In this document: positions 31,922 through 41,660 of the stretch, in pieces
Layout of the letters: every line of letters starts with the position of its first letter
How positions within the stretch are numbered: position 1 is the first letter of the stretch
Source: Metamycoplasma arthritidis
GTDB lineage: Bacteria > Bacillota_I > Bacilli_A > Mycoplasmatales > Metamycoplasmataceae
NCBI RefSeq assembly: GCF_900660715.1
Contig: NZ_LR215047.1
Coordinates: 1-64,000 of the forward strand
Direction: 5' to 3'
DNA length: 64,000 nt
Program-made: the position numbers and the translations under genes
Notes under the pieces: model-generated
Databases searched by the model: none
Seen by the model: only the letters and a program-made list of their open reading frames with translations
Told to the model about the DNA's origin: nothing

Positions 31922-31946
31922 AAAAAGCACTGGCTAGGTGCTTTTT
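31922..31946 (-). terminator. Terminator after the first (distal) thioredoxin gene
   Basis: AAAAAGCAC/GTGCTTTTT perfect stem with a 7-nt loop. Confidence 0.8.
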
Positions 31947-31949
31947 AAT

Positions 31950-32249
31950 TTATTTAAATAGTTTTACTAAGCTAGTAGCAGGAATGTAACCCACAGTATT
32001 ATTTATTTGTACCCCATCTTGATAAATGAATAGCGAAGGAATGCTGCTTACGCCCATTTCACGAGCAAAAACAACTTCTTCGTCAATGTCAAAGTCAAAA
32101 ACATTGATGTCTGGGTTTTCTAATGCTAGTTTTTCAAGTTCAGGACCCATCATTTGGCAAGGAGGACATCATTTAGCACGAAAAGCTAGAATGGCCTTAC
32201 CAGTTAGGTGACGATTTTCTAAATCAGCTTTGGTAGTTTTTGTAATCAT
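31950..32249 (-). CDS. trxA: Thioredoxin, CPPC copy
   Basis: A 99-aa thioredoxin-fold protein that reduces protein disulfides. It begins MITKTTKADLENRHLTGKAI; the active site is AKWCPPCQM (Trp encoded by UGA), and the cis-Pro loop is SSIPSLFIYQDG. AAGGAG lies 6 nt before the ATG. It differs from the neighbouring copy at about 14 of 99 positions. The active site CPPC departs from the classical CGPC, so its redox potential may differ. It has its own terminator, and upstream lies a decayed proS fragment rather than intact coding sequence. Confidence 0.92.
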
Positions 32250-32274
32250 TATTTCTCCTTTGAAACAATTATTT

Positions 32275-32530
32275 GACTAATAAGCCTTAGCAATATTACC
32301 ACACGTTAAGATTATTGCACGTATAAAAACAATTGCCCTTGCTTATATAAATTAAAGAACTAATAGCAACTTATCTATTTAAGAGATTAATTTATTATTT
32401 AATTTTAACTTTATCTTGTTTAGTTTTTTTAAAAATTTTAATACTCATCTACGATTAAGTTTTTAATTGCATGGTAATTTTGAAGTAATTTTAATTATTT
32501 GCTTAAATTAATGTTTAAAGTCAAACTAAG
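32275..32530 (-). pseudogene. Decayed duplicate of the proS 3' end
   Basis: Bases between the two thioredoxin genes align with the intact proS 3' end (about 32936-33180). Shared stretches include CTTTAATTT...ATAAGCAA, TGTTTTTATACG and GTAATATT.GCTAA.GCTTATTA. A residual peptide SSLIYISKGNCFYT matches DSLISISKGKCFYT of ProS. The copy is interrupted by stops and frame changes and has no start, so it is a remnant of a segmental duplication. Its upstream edge (near 32530) is approximate. Confidence 0.75.
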
Positions 32531-32580
32531 TTGGCTAAATATAGTTAACTCTAGTGATTATTTAAACAATATTGATAGTT

Positions 32581-32605
32581 AAAAAGCGCCATGGAAGCGC
32601 CTTTT
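32581..32605 (-). terminator. Terminator after the second thioredoxin gene
   Basis: AAAAAGCGC/GCGCCTTTT stem with a 7-nt loop (GCGC core, one G-T pair). Confidence 0.7.
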
Positions 32606-32608
32606 AAT

Positions 32609-32908
32609 TTATTTAAATAGTTTTACTAAGCTAGTAGCAGGAATATAACCTACATTATTATTTATTTGCATTCCATCTTGAAAAATAAATAGTGTAGGAG
32701 TGCTACTTACACCCATTTCACGAGCGAAAGCTCCTTCTTCATCAATGTCAAAGTCAAAAACATTGATATCTGGGTTTTCTGACACTAATTTTTCAAGCTC
32801 GGGGCCGATCATTTGACAAGCTGGGCATCATTTAGCGCGAAAAGCTAGAATAGTTTTGCCAGTTAGGTGACGATTTTCTAAATCAACTTTAGTAGTTTTT
32901 ATAATCAT
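32609..32908 (-). CDS. Thioredoxin, CPAC copy
   Basis: A second 99-aa thioredoxin directly downstream of proS (27 nt gap). It starts MIIKTTKVDLENRHLTGKTI with AGGAGCAG upstream; the active site is AKWCPACQM and the cis-Pro loop SSTPTLFIFQDG. Its length equals that of the other copy, with no indel. The Pro-to-Ala change between the two cysteines is the most notable difference and would be expected to alter redox behaviour. As the copy adjacent to intact proS, it is probably in the ancestral position. Confidence 0.9.
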
Positions 32909-32935
32909 TTCTGCTCCTCTGGGACAAGTATTTAG

Positions 32936-34366
32936 TTAATAAGCTTTAGCGAATATTACTACACGTTCAGTTTCTTTGCCCGTATAAAAACATTTACCTT
33001 TGCTTATGGAAATTAAAGAATCAAAAGGGATGCATCTTGTTGAAGCGCCAGTTTCCTCTTTAATTTTGACTTCATCTTGACTAGTTCCTTCAAAAAACGT
33101 TACTGCTCATTTGTTATTAGCGATCGCTTTTTTAAACTCATCGTAACTTGTTACAATCTCAAGATTATTTTTAATTCTTTGACTAGCCATTGTGAACAAA
33201 TTGCTTTGAATACTATCCAAGATTTCTTTTGCACGCGCCTCTATTTTATCAAGTGGAACTGAAATTTTTTCAATCTTATCGCGTCTCACAAAGGTGACTT
33301 GATTGTTAATTAAATCATTAGGACCAACTTCAATTCGTAATGGTGTACCATGGATTTCAGAATTAGCGGCTTTAAATCCTGGGCTTTTATCAGAATCATC
33401 TAATTTAACGGCGAAGACTTTATTCAATTTTTTTGTAATCTCTAAAGCAACTTCATGAACTTTTGGATCTTTCTTAGCCAAAATTTCAATAATATCAATT
33501 TGGACTGGCGCTATTTTAGGAGGAATAATAATGCCGCGGTCATCGCCGTGAGTCATAATTAAAGCACCTAATAATCTAGTCGAAATTCCTCAACTAGTAC
33601 CGTAAGCAAATTCTTGTTCATTATTTTTATTTTTAAAAGCAATCTCAAAGGCCTTAGTGAAATTTTGTGCTAAGTAGTGACTTGTTCCTGATTGTAAAGC
33701 TTTTCCATCTTTCATCATTGCTTCAATTGTCAAAGTAAAATCGGCACCAGAAAATTTTTCGTGCTCAGTTTTGTTGCCGGCAATAACGGGAATAGCTAAG
33801 TAATTTTGAACAAGATCAATATAAACATTTAACATTTCATAAGTTAGCTTTATAGCTTCGGCACTATTAGCATGCATTGTGTGCCCTTCTTGTCATAAAA
33901 ACTCTCTTGTTCTTAAAAATGGATTAGTAGTTTTTTCTCATCTTAGCACATTTACTCATTGATTATAAATTAACGGTAGATCATTGTGTGATTCAATTTC
34001 ATTACGGAAAAAGTCAGCAAATAATACCTCACTAGTAGGTCTAATAAAAAATTTTTCTGCTAATTTTTTACCGCCAACTTCAGTAACGGTTGCAAGTTCG
34101 GGATTAAAACCTTCAAGATGATCTTTTTCTTTTTGCAGCAATCCTTCAGGTATTAGTAGTGGCAAATAAACGTTTGCAACATCTTTTTCTTTGAATTTTT
34201 CATCAGCAATTTTACGTATGTTATCTCAAATGCCAAATGATAATGGTTTAAAAATAATTGCCCCCTTAGACGATCCATAAGCCATTAAATCACCATTTTT
34301 AATAACATCAGTGTATCACTTTGCAAAATCTTCCTGTTGTGGAGTAATTTTTTCTAATTTTTTCAT
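32936..34366 (-). CDS. proS: Prolyl-tRNA synthetase (short, archaeal/eukaryotic type)
   Basis: ProS (476 aa) charges tRNA(Pro). It begins MKKLEKITPQQEDFAKWYTD; class II motif 2 lies around FIRPTSEVLFADFFRNEI and motif 3 around LITHGDDRGIIIPPKIAP, including MTHGDDRG. It lacks the editing insertion of the long bacterial form, as in other mycoplasmas. AAGGTAG lies 8 nt before the ATG. Several UGA-Trp codons split the standard-code reading. The C-terminus ends KCFYTGKETERVVIFAKAY. Followed by the CPAC thioredoxin gene. Confidence 0.94.
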
Positions 34367-34510
34367 TTTTTCATCTACCTTAATTTATCAATTCTAATTA
34401 ATATTATTAATAATATCATTATTTGCAAATTGGGGCGGTTTTTTAAAAATAACAATCTTGCAATATTGGTTTTTTAATTTTTGATTTTCGTCTTTAAAAG
34501 AGCCAAATAA

Positions 34511-34536
34511 TAAAAATTCGCACATGCGAATTTTCA
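34511..34536 (-). terminator. Terminator after deoB
   Basis: AAAATTCGCA/TGCGAATTTT, an almost perfect palindrome with a T-run (TTTTTATTATT) on the - strand. Confidence 0.8.
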
Positions 34537-34556
34537 CTTGGTTTGGTTGCAATATT

Positions 34557-35747
34557 TTAGATAAGTTCATCAAAAATATCTTCGCCAGTTTTTACTGTAG
34601 CAACGTTTCAGTTTCGCGCCACAATGTTTCCAGCAGTTCCAAGCCCCTTTAGTTCCCCTAATACACGAGGTTTCTTGAATGATTTAGAATAAATTGTTAA
34701 AGGAAGTGCTTCTCTAGTGTGATCAGTACCTTTGTAAGTTGGATCATTACCGTGATCAGAAGTCATAATTAATAAATCATCTTCTTTCATAGCACTAATT
34801 AGCTTTCCTAATTTAATATCTAAACGAGAAATATTTTCACTATATCCAATAGGGTTTCGACGATGGCCATAGTGACTATCAAATTGCACTAGGTTAATAA
34901 ACACAAATTGGTTCTTTGAGTCTGATGAAGCAATGTCAATGGCAATGTCCATATTTTCATCATCCGAAGCAGGTCCGTAGACTGTATCAATCCCGACACC
35001 ACTAAAAATATCTTTAATTTTACCAACGGCAATAACTTCAACACCGGCTGCTTGAAGGTCTTCTAGAATAATGTGCCCAGTTGGGTTAGTAGCAAAATCA
35101 TGGCGGTTAAATGTTCTTGTATATTTGCCATTTTCATAAACAAATGGACGAGAAATTACTCTAGCAACATTTCATTCTGGTTTTGAAGAACAAATTGCTC
35201 GTGCTTTTTTGGCATATTCAGTTAATTTTTCAACGCCTAAAGTTTTTTCGTCACCACAAATTTGTAAAGTTGAATCAGATGATGTATAAACGATTATATG
35301 ACCTTTATTAATTGTTTCTTGGCCTAATTCTTCTAAAATAACTGTCCCTGAAATGCTTTTATTACCAATAATTTTTCTTCCATCTCAAGCTTTAGAAAGT
35401 TCGTCTAATAGTTCTTGAGGGAAGCCTTTTTCTGTAAATTGTGGGTTGGGCACTTCGGTGTAAATTCCCATCATTTCTCAATGCCCAGTTAAAGTGTCTT
35501 TTCCATTTGAAAGCTCATGAATCCTTCCAACATATGCCATTGGGTTTTTATTTTTAGCGACATGCCCTGCCATTTGTGCAACTTCGGTTATTCCTAGTTT
35601 TTGTCAATTGGGGATATTAAGGGGAAGAACTTCTGATGCATGTAAAAAACTATTTGCACCAAGGTCGCCAAATTCTTCTTGGCGAGGTTCTTTTCCAATT
35701 CCTAAACCATCAGTGACGATAAAGAAAATGCGGTTAAATTTTGGCAT
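34557..35747 (-). CDS. deoB: Phosphopentomutase
   Basis: DeoB (396 aa) interconverts (deoxy)ribose 1- and 5-phosphate in nucleoside salvage. It starts MPKFNRIFFIVTDGLGIGKE (metal-binding Asp), has the TLTGHWEMMG segment, and the paired metal site TSDHGNDPTYKGTDHTREA near the C-terminus. The alkaline-phosphatase-superfamily core and the inserted cap domain are both full length. AGAGAGGAA precedes the ATG. Divergent from pyk. Confidence 0.94.
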
Positions 35748-35800
35748 TATTATTAGTTCCTCTCTTGAATAAAAAAAACTTAAAATTTTAACTTATAAAT

Positions 35801-35806
35801 ATTATA
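35801..35806 (-). promoter_or_regulatory. deoB promoter -10 box
   Basis: TATAAT on the - strand, 53 nt upstream of the deoB ATG, in the intergenic region shared with the divergent pyk gene. Confidence 0.5.
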
Positions 35807-35882
35807 CGCGCATATACCAAAAAATATCATTACTAATTGGGTAAATGGCATTCTTTTATTCGACCAATGTAGTTTTTGGGAC

Positions 35883-35888
35883 TATAAT
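35883..35888 (+). promoter_or_regulatory. pyk promoter -10 box
   Basis: TATAAT 45 nt upstream of the pyk ATG; TTTTTGG lies near the -35 position. Confidence 0.5.
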
Positions 35889-35933
35889 TAGACTTGTAAT
35901 TAATCAAATTAATCTTAATCTTTTGGAGAATTA

Positions 35934-37352
35934 ATGAAATACAATAAACAAAGAACGAAAATTGTCGCAACAATTGGTCCTTCTTCAAATACTTATGATG
36001 TTATGAAACAATTAGTCGAAGCTGGAGTTACTACTATTAGAGTGAATTTTTCACATGGTGATGAAGAAATTCATACTAATGTTTATAACTTAGCAAGAGA
36101 AGTTTCTCGTGAACTAAATGTTCCAATTTCTTTACTTTTAGATACTAAGGGCCCTGAAATTAGAATTGGCAAAATGAAAGATGATGCTTGCTTACTTAAA
36201 AAAGGTAGCATCGTAACTATCAAAACAGATGAAAATTCTTATAAAAATTTAGTTGGCGATGATAAAGTGATCACTGTTTCATATCGCATGGATAAAGATA
36301 TGCATGTAGGTGCAAAAGTTTTATTAGATGATGGCAAATTAGTGACAATCGTTAAAGAAATCAAGCCTGAAATTATTTTAGTAGAAGTGCAAAATGACCA
36401 TGTTCTAAAAACTAATAAAAGAGTGAATATTCCTGGAATTGATTTTTCAATGCCTTTTATGTCGCCTAAGGATCGTGAAGACATTATTTGAGGTGCTAAA
36501 TATGGCGTTGATTTCATTGCCGCTTCTTTTGTGAATAGTGCTAAAAATGTTCATGAAATCCGTGAAATTTTAAAACAAGCAAATGCTGAACACATTCAAA
36601 TTTGTTCAAAGATTGAATCACAAACCGGAATTGACAATATTGACGAAATTATTGAAGCTAGTGATTCAATTATGATTGCTCGTGGTGATTTAGGTCTTGA
36701 AATTCCTTACTACGAAGTGCCATATTGAGAGAAAAAAATTATTGCCAAATGTCGCAAAGCAAACAAAGAAGTAATTGTTGCAACCCAAATGCTTGATTCT
36801 ATGGAAAAAACGCCGCTTCCTACAAGAGCAGAGATTAGTGATGTTTATTGGGCTACTGAATTGGGTGCTTCTGCTACTATGACCTCTGGTGAAACTGCTA
36901 GTGGACAATATCCAGTTGAAGCAATTAAAACGATGGCAACAATAAATCATCGTGCTGAACAAGAATATTTCAATGAAATAGCAACTTCATGTAACTGCCA
37001 ATGCCAACCAAAATGTGAGCTTGGACATGTTGCTAAAGAACTTAAAGAAAAAACAAAAACTGGCGATTTTCCATATACTATTGCTATTTCAGAAGATGGC
37101 AAATTATTGAAAAAAATTGCCAAATATAAACCAAATACTACTGTAATTGCATTGGTTAGCGATCCGAAGATTGAAACTGCTTTCGGAATCACTTTCGGAA
37201 TCTTTTGTGAAAAAAATGGTGCTAAAGCAATTGAAAAAGTCATAAAGGATCCTAAGTACTTGAATGAAATTTTGGCTTCGCATTTTGATATTAAAAAAGG
37301 TCAAAAATTCTTAGTAATTAAAGATGGTTTAATTTCTGAAAATTCATTGTAA
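35934..37352 (+). CDS. pyk: Pyruvate kinase
   Basis: Pyruvate kinase (472 aa) makes pyruvate and ATP from phosphoenolpyruvate, the last ATP-yielding step of glycolysis. It begins MKYNKQRTKIVATIGPSSNT; substrate and metal residues lie in RVNFSHGDEE, LLDTKGPEIRIG, IMIARGDLGLEIP and TPLPTRAEISDVYWATELGA. Two UGA-Trp codons (36489-36491 and 36726-36728) interrupt the standard reading. A cysteine-rich stretch (CNCQCQPKCE, about residue 355) in the C-terminal domain is unusual. TTGGAG lies just upstream of the ATG. Confidence 0.94.
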
Positions 37353-37420
37353 ACAATCGATTAATAAAAGAACTAAAAAATATTAAATTAGTTATAAAGA
37401 ATATACCAATTGTGTGTATC

Positions 37421-37450
37421 AAAAAAAAGGGCTCTTTGGCTCCTTTTTTA
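37421..37450 (+). terminator. Terminator after pyk
   Basis: AAAAAAGG/CCTTTTTT stem around GGCTC...GGCT. Confidence 0.65.
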
Positions 37451-37452
37451 TT

Positions 37453-38103
37453 CATTAACATTGAATATCAATTTCTATAGTTTAAGATTGAAAATTGTTC
37501 TAAAATTTAAGATATCGCCATTTAATAATGTTATATTCAAGCTACTTGTGAAACACAATTTAAATTTAGCAAATCATATATAAAAGCGCGATTTATTAAT
37601 AAATTTGTCTTATAAAATGTCTTGTCATATGATTGTGAATAAGATTTTAGTAATTTCTAGCAAAGTTTCATATTAACAAATGATTTAATATGTTGAAGAG
37701 AAATCGGCAAATGAAAAGCAAAAATTTTAATGTTTGTGTCACTTAAAAAAGAAAATTCGAGACTTTGTGACATAGATTCAAACGTTAAAACTGTATTCAA
37801 ATTTTGTCTCTCTTTATATTCTTGTTCGTCAATGCTTAAAATAGTTTTTTCCTTTTTTTATTGTGTATACTACCAAAGCGACAAAATACAAAATTGCCTT
37901 TCAATCTGACAAATCTTTCAATAATATTTTTATTAGAAAAACAAATAAAAATATATTCCTTATTTTAAAGAATCAATTAATGTTAAGGTGGATAAATATT
38001 TTTTTATTGTACTTTTTGCTAAATCGCAAGAAGTATTTTTATTTTCTGGATTGTTTCTAAAATAAAAGTTTTATGCATTGCAAGTGTTTTTACCTTTATA
38101 AAT
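37453..38103 (-). pseudogene. Intergenic DNA with decayed coding fragments
   Basis: No intact gene is visible in the first part of the 1.1-kb gap after pyk. On the - strand three short protein-like stretches appear in shifting frames: around 37980-38055 (reading SCDLAKSTIKKYLSTLTLID), around 37850-37960 (FSNKNIIERFVRLKGNFVF), and 37657-37857 (FAFHLPISLQHIKSF near its end, closed by TAG at 37657). The last could be read from an ATT codon behind AAAAAGGAA. They look like the remains of one gene broken by frameshifts; no family was recognised. A + strand frame at 37863-38060 overlaps but is hydrophobic, low-complexity and unconvincing. Confidence 0.35.
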
Positions 38104-38180
38104 TAGATACCATAAACGGAATTAATTAACATTGCTACATACGTAAGAGTTACGCTACTGCTTAATTAATTCCGTATCTA
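38104..38180. repeat. Inverted repeat with nested hairpin
   Basis: TAGATAC (38104-38110) and GGAATTAATTAA (38118-38129) are mirrored exactly by TTAATTAATTCC (38162-38173) and GTATCTA (38174-38180), with a 7-nt unpaired CATAAAC in the left arm. The 32-nt loop contains a second perfect stem, CGTAA/TTACG around GAG (38142-38154). There is no T-run, so it is not a usual terminator. It lies in the gene-free gap between pyk and the exported-protein gene. The rest of the gap, 38181-38461, shows nothing beyond AT-rich DNA. Confidence 0.7.
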
Positions 38181-38461
38181 GACCACTCATCTTTAACAAG
38201 ATAATAATGCATCCAATAGCAAAAGTATAGTTAGATAATAAAAAATTAACAAAAATTAAAGAAATAAAGGTTAAAAAATAATTTACTAATTTTAACACTT
38301 CTTTCGTTTATTAATAACTTTAAATTCTAATTAAATTGGTAAAGCGGGTAAACAAAGAAACTATTTAAAAATTTATGAAATTAATATTTAACTTTATAAA
38401 ATAAAATTTCGCTGTGAAAATGAAATTCTTCACAAATTTAAAAATCATAAGGAATAAAAAA

Positions 38462-39178
38462 ATGAAAACAAAAAAATTATTAATCGCAACCGTCACTTTA
38501 GCGACTGGGCTTTTAGGAATTTTACCATTAACTAGCATGAAACTTAGAGTTGAAAATCCTAAAAAAGCTCAAAAGCATTTTGTGCAAAATTTAAATAATG
38601 TTGTATTTACTAATAAAGAGCTTGAAGATATCTACAATTTAAGTAATAAAGAAGAAACAAAAGAAGTATTAAAATTGTTTAAATTGAAGGTCAACCAATT
38701 TTATAGACATGCTTTTGGTATAGTGAATGACTACAATGGACTTCTTGAATACAAAGAAATTTTTAATATGATGTTTTTAAAATTAAGCGTTGTCTTTGAC
38801 ACACAACGTAAAGAGGCAAATAACGTCGAACAAATCAAAAGAAATATCGCTATTTTAGATGAAATAATGGCAAAAGCAGATAACGATTTATCTTACTTTA
38901 TATCTCAGAATAAGAATTTTCAAGAGTTATGAGATAAAGCTGTCAAACTAACTAAAGAAATGAAAATAAAACTTAAAGGCCAAAAACTAGATCTTCGTGA
39001 TGGTGAAGTTGCAATAAACAAAGTAAGAGAATTATTTGGCAGCGACAAAAATGTAAAAGAGCTTTGATGATTTAGATCTCTTCTAGTAAAAGGTGTTTAC
39101 CTTATAAAACGCTATTACGAAGGTGATATTGAACTTAAAACGACATCGGATTTTGCAAAAGCTGTTTTTGAAGATTAA
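38462..39178 (+). CDS. Predicted exported protein, uncharacterised
   Basis: A 238-aa protein with a signal-peptide-like start, MKTKKLLIATVTLATGLLGI, but no lipobox cysteine (continuing LPLTSMKLRVE), so it is secreted or anchored by the uncleaved helix. The mature part is Lys-rich and helical. Start at 38462 preceded by AAGGAAT; an upstream in-frame ATG at 38414 would add a hydrophilic leader and is less likely. Three UGA-Trp codons occur, two adjacent (ELWWFRSLL). No family was recognised. Confidence 0.75.
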
Positions 39179-39200
39179 TATTAAACATATATAACAAATT

Positions 39201-39232
39201 ATCCCCCCAATCTAAAAGGTTGGGGGGATTTT
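39201..39232 (+). terminator. GC-rich terminator after the exported-protein gene
   Basis: ATCCCCCCAA/TTGGGGGGAT, a perfect 10-bp stem with a 9-nt loop and TTT tail; unusually GC-rich for this genome. Confidence 0.85.
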
Positions 39233-39240
39233 AAATAAAT

Positions 39241-39259
39241 TCCTTGCATCTAGCAAGGA
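39241..39259 (-). terminator. Hairpin downstream of clpB
   Basis: TCCTTGC/GCAAGGA with a 5-nt loop, 24 nt past the clpB stop and followed on the - strand by AATTTATTT. Probable clpB terminator. Confidence 0.55.
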
Positions 39260-39282
39260 TAAATAAGATAGAAATAAATTGG

Positions 39283-41427
39283 TTAGTTAAAAAATGTTTG
39301 GTCCGTTGCAATTATGATTTTTTCGTTTTGTATTGTAATTGGCACTTCGCTATATTCCTTTATTTTTCCAGAAATAATTTCCATAGCAAGCATGTTTTCA
39401 ACATTTTTTTGTAAAAATCTTTTAATGGGACGGGCACCAAAGGTTGGAGAATATGATTTTCTAGCAACATATTCCAGTACTTCATCGTCGTATTTAAGAA
39501 TAATATTTTGCTGTTCTTTTACCCTATTTAGTAGTTTATCAAGTTCGAGTTTGACGATATCTTTAATGTTATCTATTGTTAGAGAATTAAAAGTGACAAT
39601 TTCATCAATTCTGTTAATAAATTCGGGTTTTAGTTTTTCTAGAAGTAATGTTTTAGTCCTTTGTTCGTCTAGCGTTTTATTTAGAATTTCTTCGCTGCCA
39701 ATATTACTTGTCATAATAATGATTGTGTTGCGGAAATTAACTTTTTTGCCTCTGCTATCAGTTAAAGCACCATTGTCCATAATTTGTAACAATAAATTTA
39801 AAACATCACTATTAGCTTTTTCTATTTCGTCAAAAAGCACAATTGAATAAGGATTTTGTCTTACTTTTTCGGTTAGTTGTCCGCCTTTTTCAAAACCAAT
39901 GTATCCTGGAGGAGAACCAATCAATTTACTTACGGAATGTTTTTCCATATACTCGGACATATCCAATCTAATAATGCGATTTTCATCATCAAATAGACAA
40001 TCAGCTAAAGTTCTAGCGAGTTCGGTTTTCCCTACCCCCGTTGGTCCTAAAAATAGAAATGAGCCAATAGGACGATTTGGGTCATTAATATTTGCTTTTG
40101 CTCTTTGGATCGCTTCTGAAACCACCTTGATTGCTTGTTCTTGCCCTTTTACTCTTGTACCAAGAACATTTTCAAGATTCATCAATTTAGTTTTTTGGGA
40201 TTCTAGTAATTTATTAACAGGAATTTTGCTTCATTTGCTAACAATCGTTGCCACTTCTTCAGCATCGACTAGTTCTTTTATTAAAGGATCCTTACGCGAG
40301 TTGATTTTTTCTTCTATTTCATTTTGCTTTTTAATAAGTTCGGGAATTTGAACATACATGATTTTTGAAGCTTCAATATAGTTTCCTTCACTTTGTAAAA
40401 TTGGAAGCTTTGCCCGCAATTCTTCAATTGATTCTTTAGTAGAACTTAGTTTTTGGATGTCTTCTTTTTCGGCTTGTCATTTTTTTTCAATGACTTCTTT
40501 TTGTTTTTTAATTTCTTCAAGTTCTTTTTGAATTTCGACAAATCGTTCTTTTGATTTTTGAGTTTTTTCTTCAGAAATAGCAGCTTTTTCAATTTCTAAT
40601 CTCGCAATTTGTTGATTAATTTTCTCTAATGGTTCAGGTAAGTATTTCATCTCAGTTTTAATGTTTGAAGCTGCTTCATCAATTAAATCAATAGCCTTAT
40701 CAGGTAAAAAACGATCAGAAATATAACGGGCTGATAAATTAGCAGCAGCCACTAAAGCTTCATCTTCAATTTTTACTTCATGGTAAGTTTCATATCGCTC
40801 TTTGATACCACGTAAAATAGCGATTGTGTCATCAATTGAAGGTTCTTCAATTGCTACTTTTTGCATTCTTCTTTCTAAAGCGGGATCTTTTTCAATGTGC
40901 TCACGATATTCGTCAAGGGTTGTTGCTCCAATTAAATGAAGTTGTCCTCTTGCCATTAGAGGTTTAAGAATGTTAGCTGCATCCATAGTGCCTTCACTTG
41001 TGCTTCCGGCCCCGACTAACATATGAATTTCATCAATAAATAAGATGATGTTACCATTTGATTCTTCAACTTTTTTTGTAACTTTTTTTAATCTTTCTTC
41101 AAATTGCCCACGGAATTGTGTCCCAGCAATTAAAGCGGCAAGGTCAAGTTCAATAATATCTTTACCTTGTAAGTTTTCTGGTACTTGACCTTCAACGATT
41201 TTTCTAGCAAGCCCTTCAACAATGGCGGTTTTCCCGGTGCCCGGTTCACCAACTAGTACAGGGTTATTTTTGGTTTTTCTACTTAGTATTCTTACTAAAG
41301 CACGAATTTCTTCATCACGGTTAATCACTGGTTCTAGTTTATTTTGCAAGGCTAGATCAGTTAAATTACGCCCGTATTCTTTTAGAACATCTTTATTATC
41401 ATCGTTTGGTGTAAAAGAGAATTCCAT
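39283..41427 (-). CDS. clpB: ClpB disaggregase lacking the N-terminal domain
   Basis: ClpB is a hexameric ATPase that resolubilises protein aggregates with DnaK. At 714 aa it is about 140 residues shorter than full-length ClpB, because it begins directly before the first ATPase domain ([20 protein letters not shown]). NBD1 has [14 protein letters not shown] and [14 protein letters not shown]; the M-domain coiled coil follows; NBD2 has [16 protein letters not shown] and [16 protein letters not shown] lies 7 nt before the ATG, and a CIRCE operator lies upstream, so HrcA heat-shock control is expected. Confidence 0.95.
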
Positions 41428-41490
41428 AAATACCTCCTATTTATTTGAACTTTTATGTTTTTTCAACAATTTTTGGTTCAAATCTTAATT

Positions 41491-41496
41491 ATTATA
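41491..41496 (-). promoter_or_regulatory. clpB promoter -10 box
   Basis: TATAAT on the - strand, 7 bp downstream of the CIRCE element, so bound HrcA would cover the -35 region. Confidence 0.65.
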
Positions 41497-41503
41497 ACAA
41501 ATT

Positions 41504-41530
41504 TTAGCACTCAAGGCAAAAGAGTGCTAA
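41504..41530 (-). promoter_or_regulatory. CIRCE operator (HrcA binding site)
   Basis: A perfect TTAGCACTC-N9-GAGTGCTAA inverted repeat, identical to the CIRCE consensus. It implies an HrcA repressor and heat induction of clpB. Confidence 0.95.
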
Positions 41531-41617
41531 AAATTTCAATATTTTTTGGCTAAATTTTAAAATTTTTACAGGAAAATAATAAAAACAAAACCGATCTACC
41601 TAAATTAAAAATAAGTT

Positions 41618-41623
41618 TATAAT
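41618..41623 (+). promoter_or_regulatory. ATP synthase operon promoter -10 box
   Basis: TATAAT 37 nt upstream of the first gene of the operon. Confidence 0.5.
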
Positions 41624-41660
41624 AATAAATAGGTTTATATAACTAACCGATGAGTTAAAA

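Noticed and set aside
32609..32908. Apparent one-base insertion near the start of the CPAC thioredoxin gene
   Set aside because: A recount against line lengths and the proS frame showed both copies are exactly 300 nt with a constant 659-bp offset, so there is no frameshift.
37980..37992. Possible DnaA box (GGTGGATAA)
   Set aside because: One mismatch, single copy, inside decayed DNA; no cluster.
37863..38060. 65-codon + strand frame starting with GTG
   Set aside because: Low-complexity Lys/Phe/Ile sequence, no ribosome binding site, and it overlaps better-looking - strand fragments.
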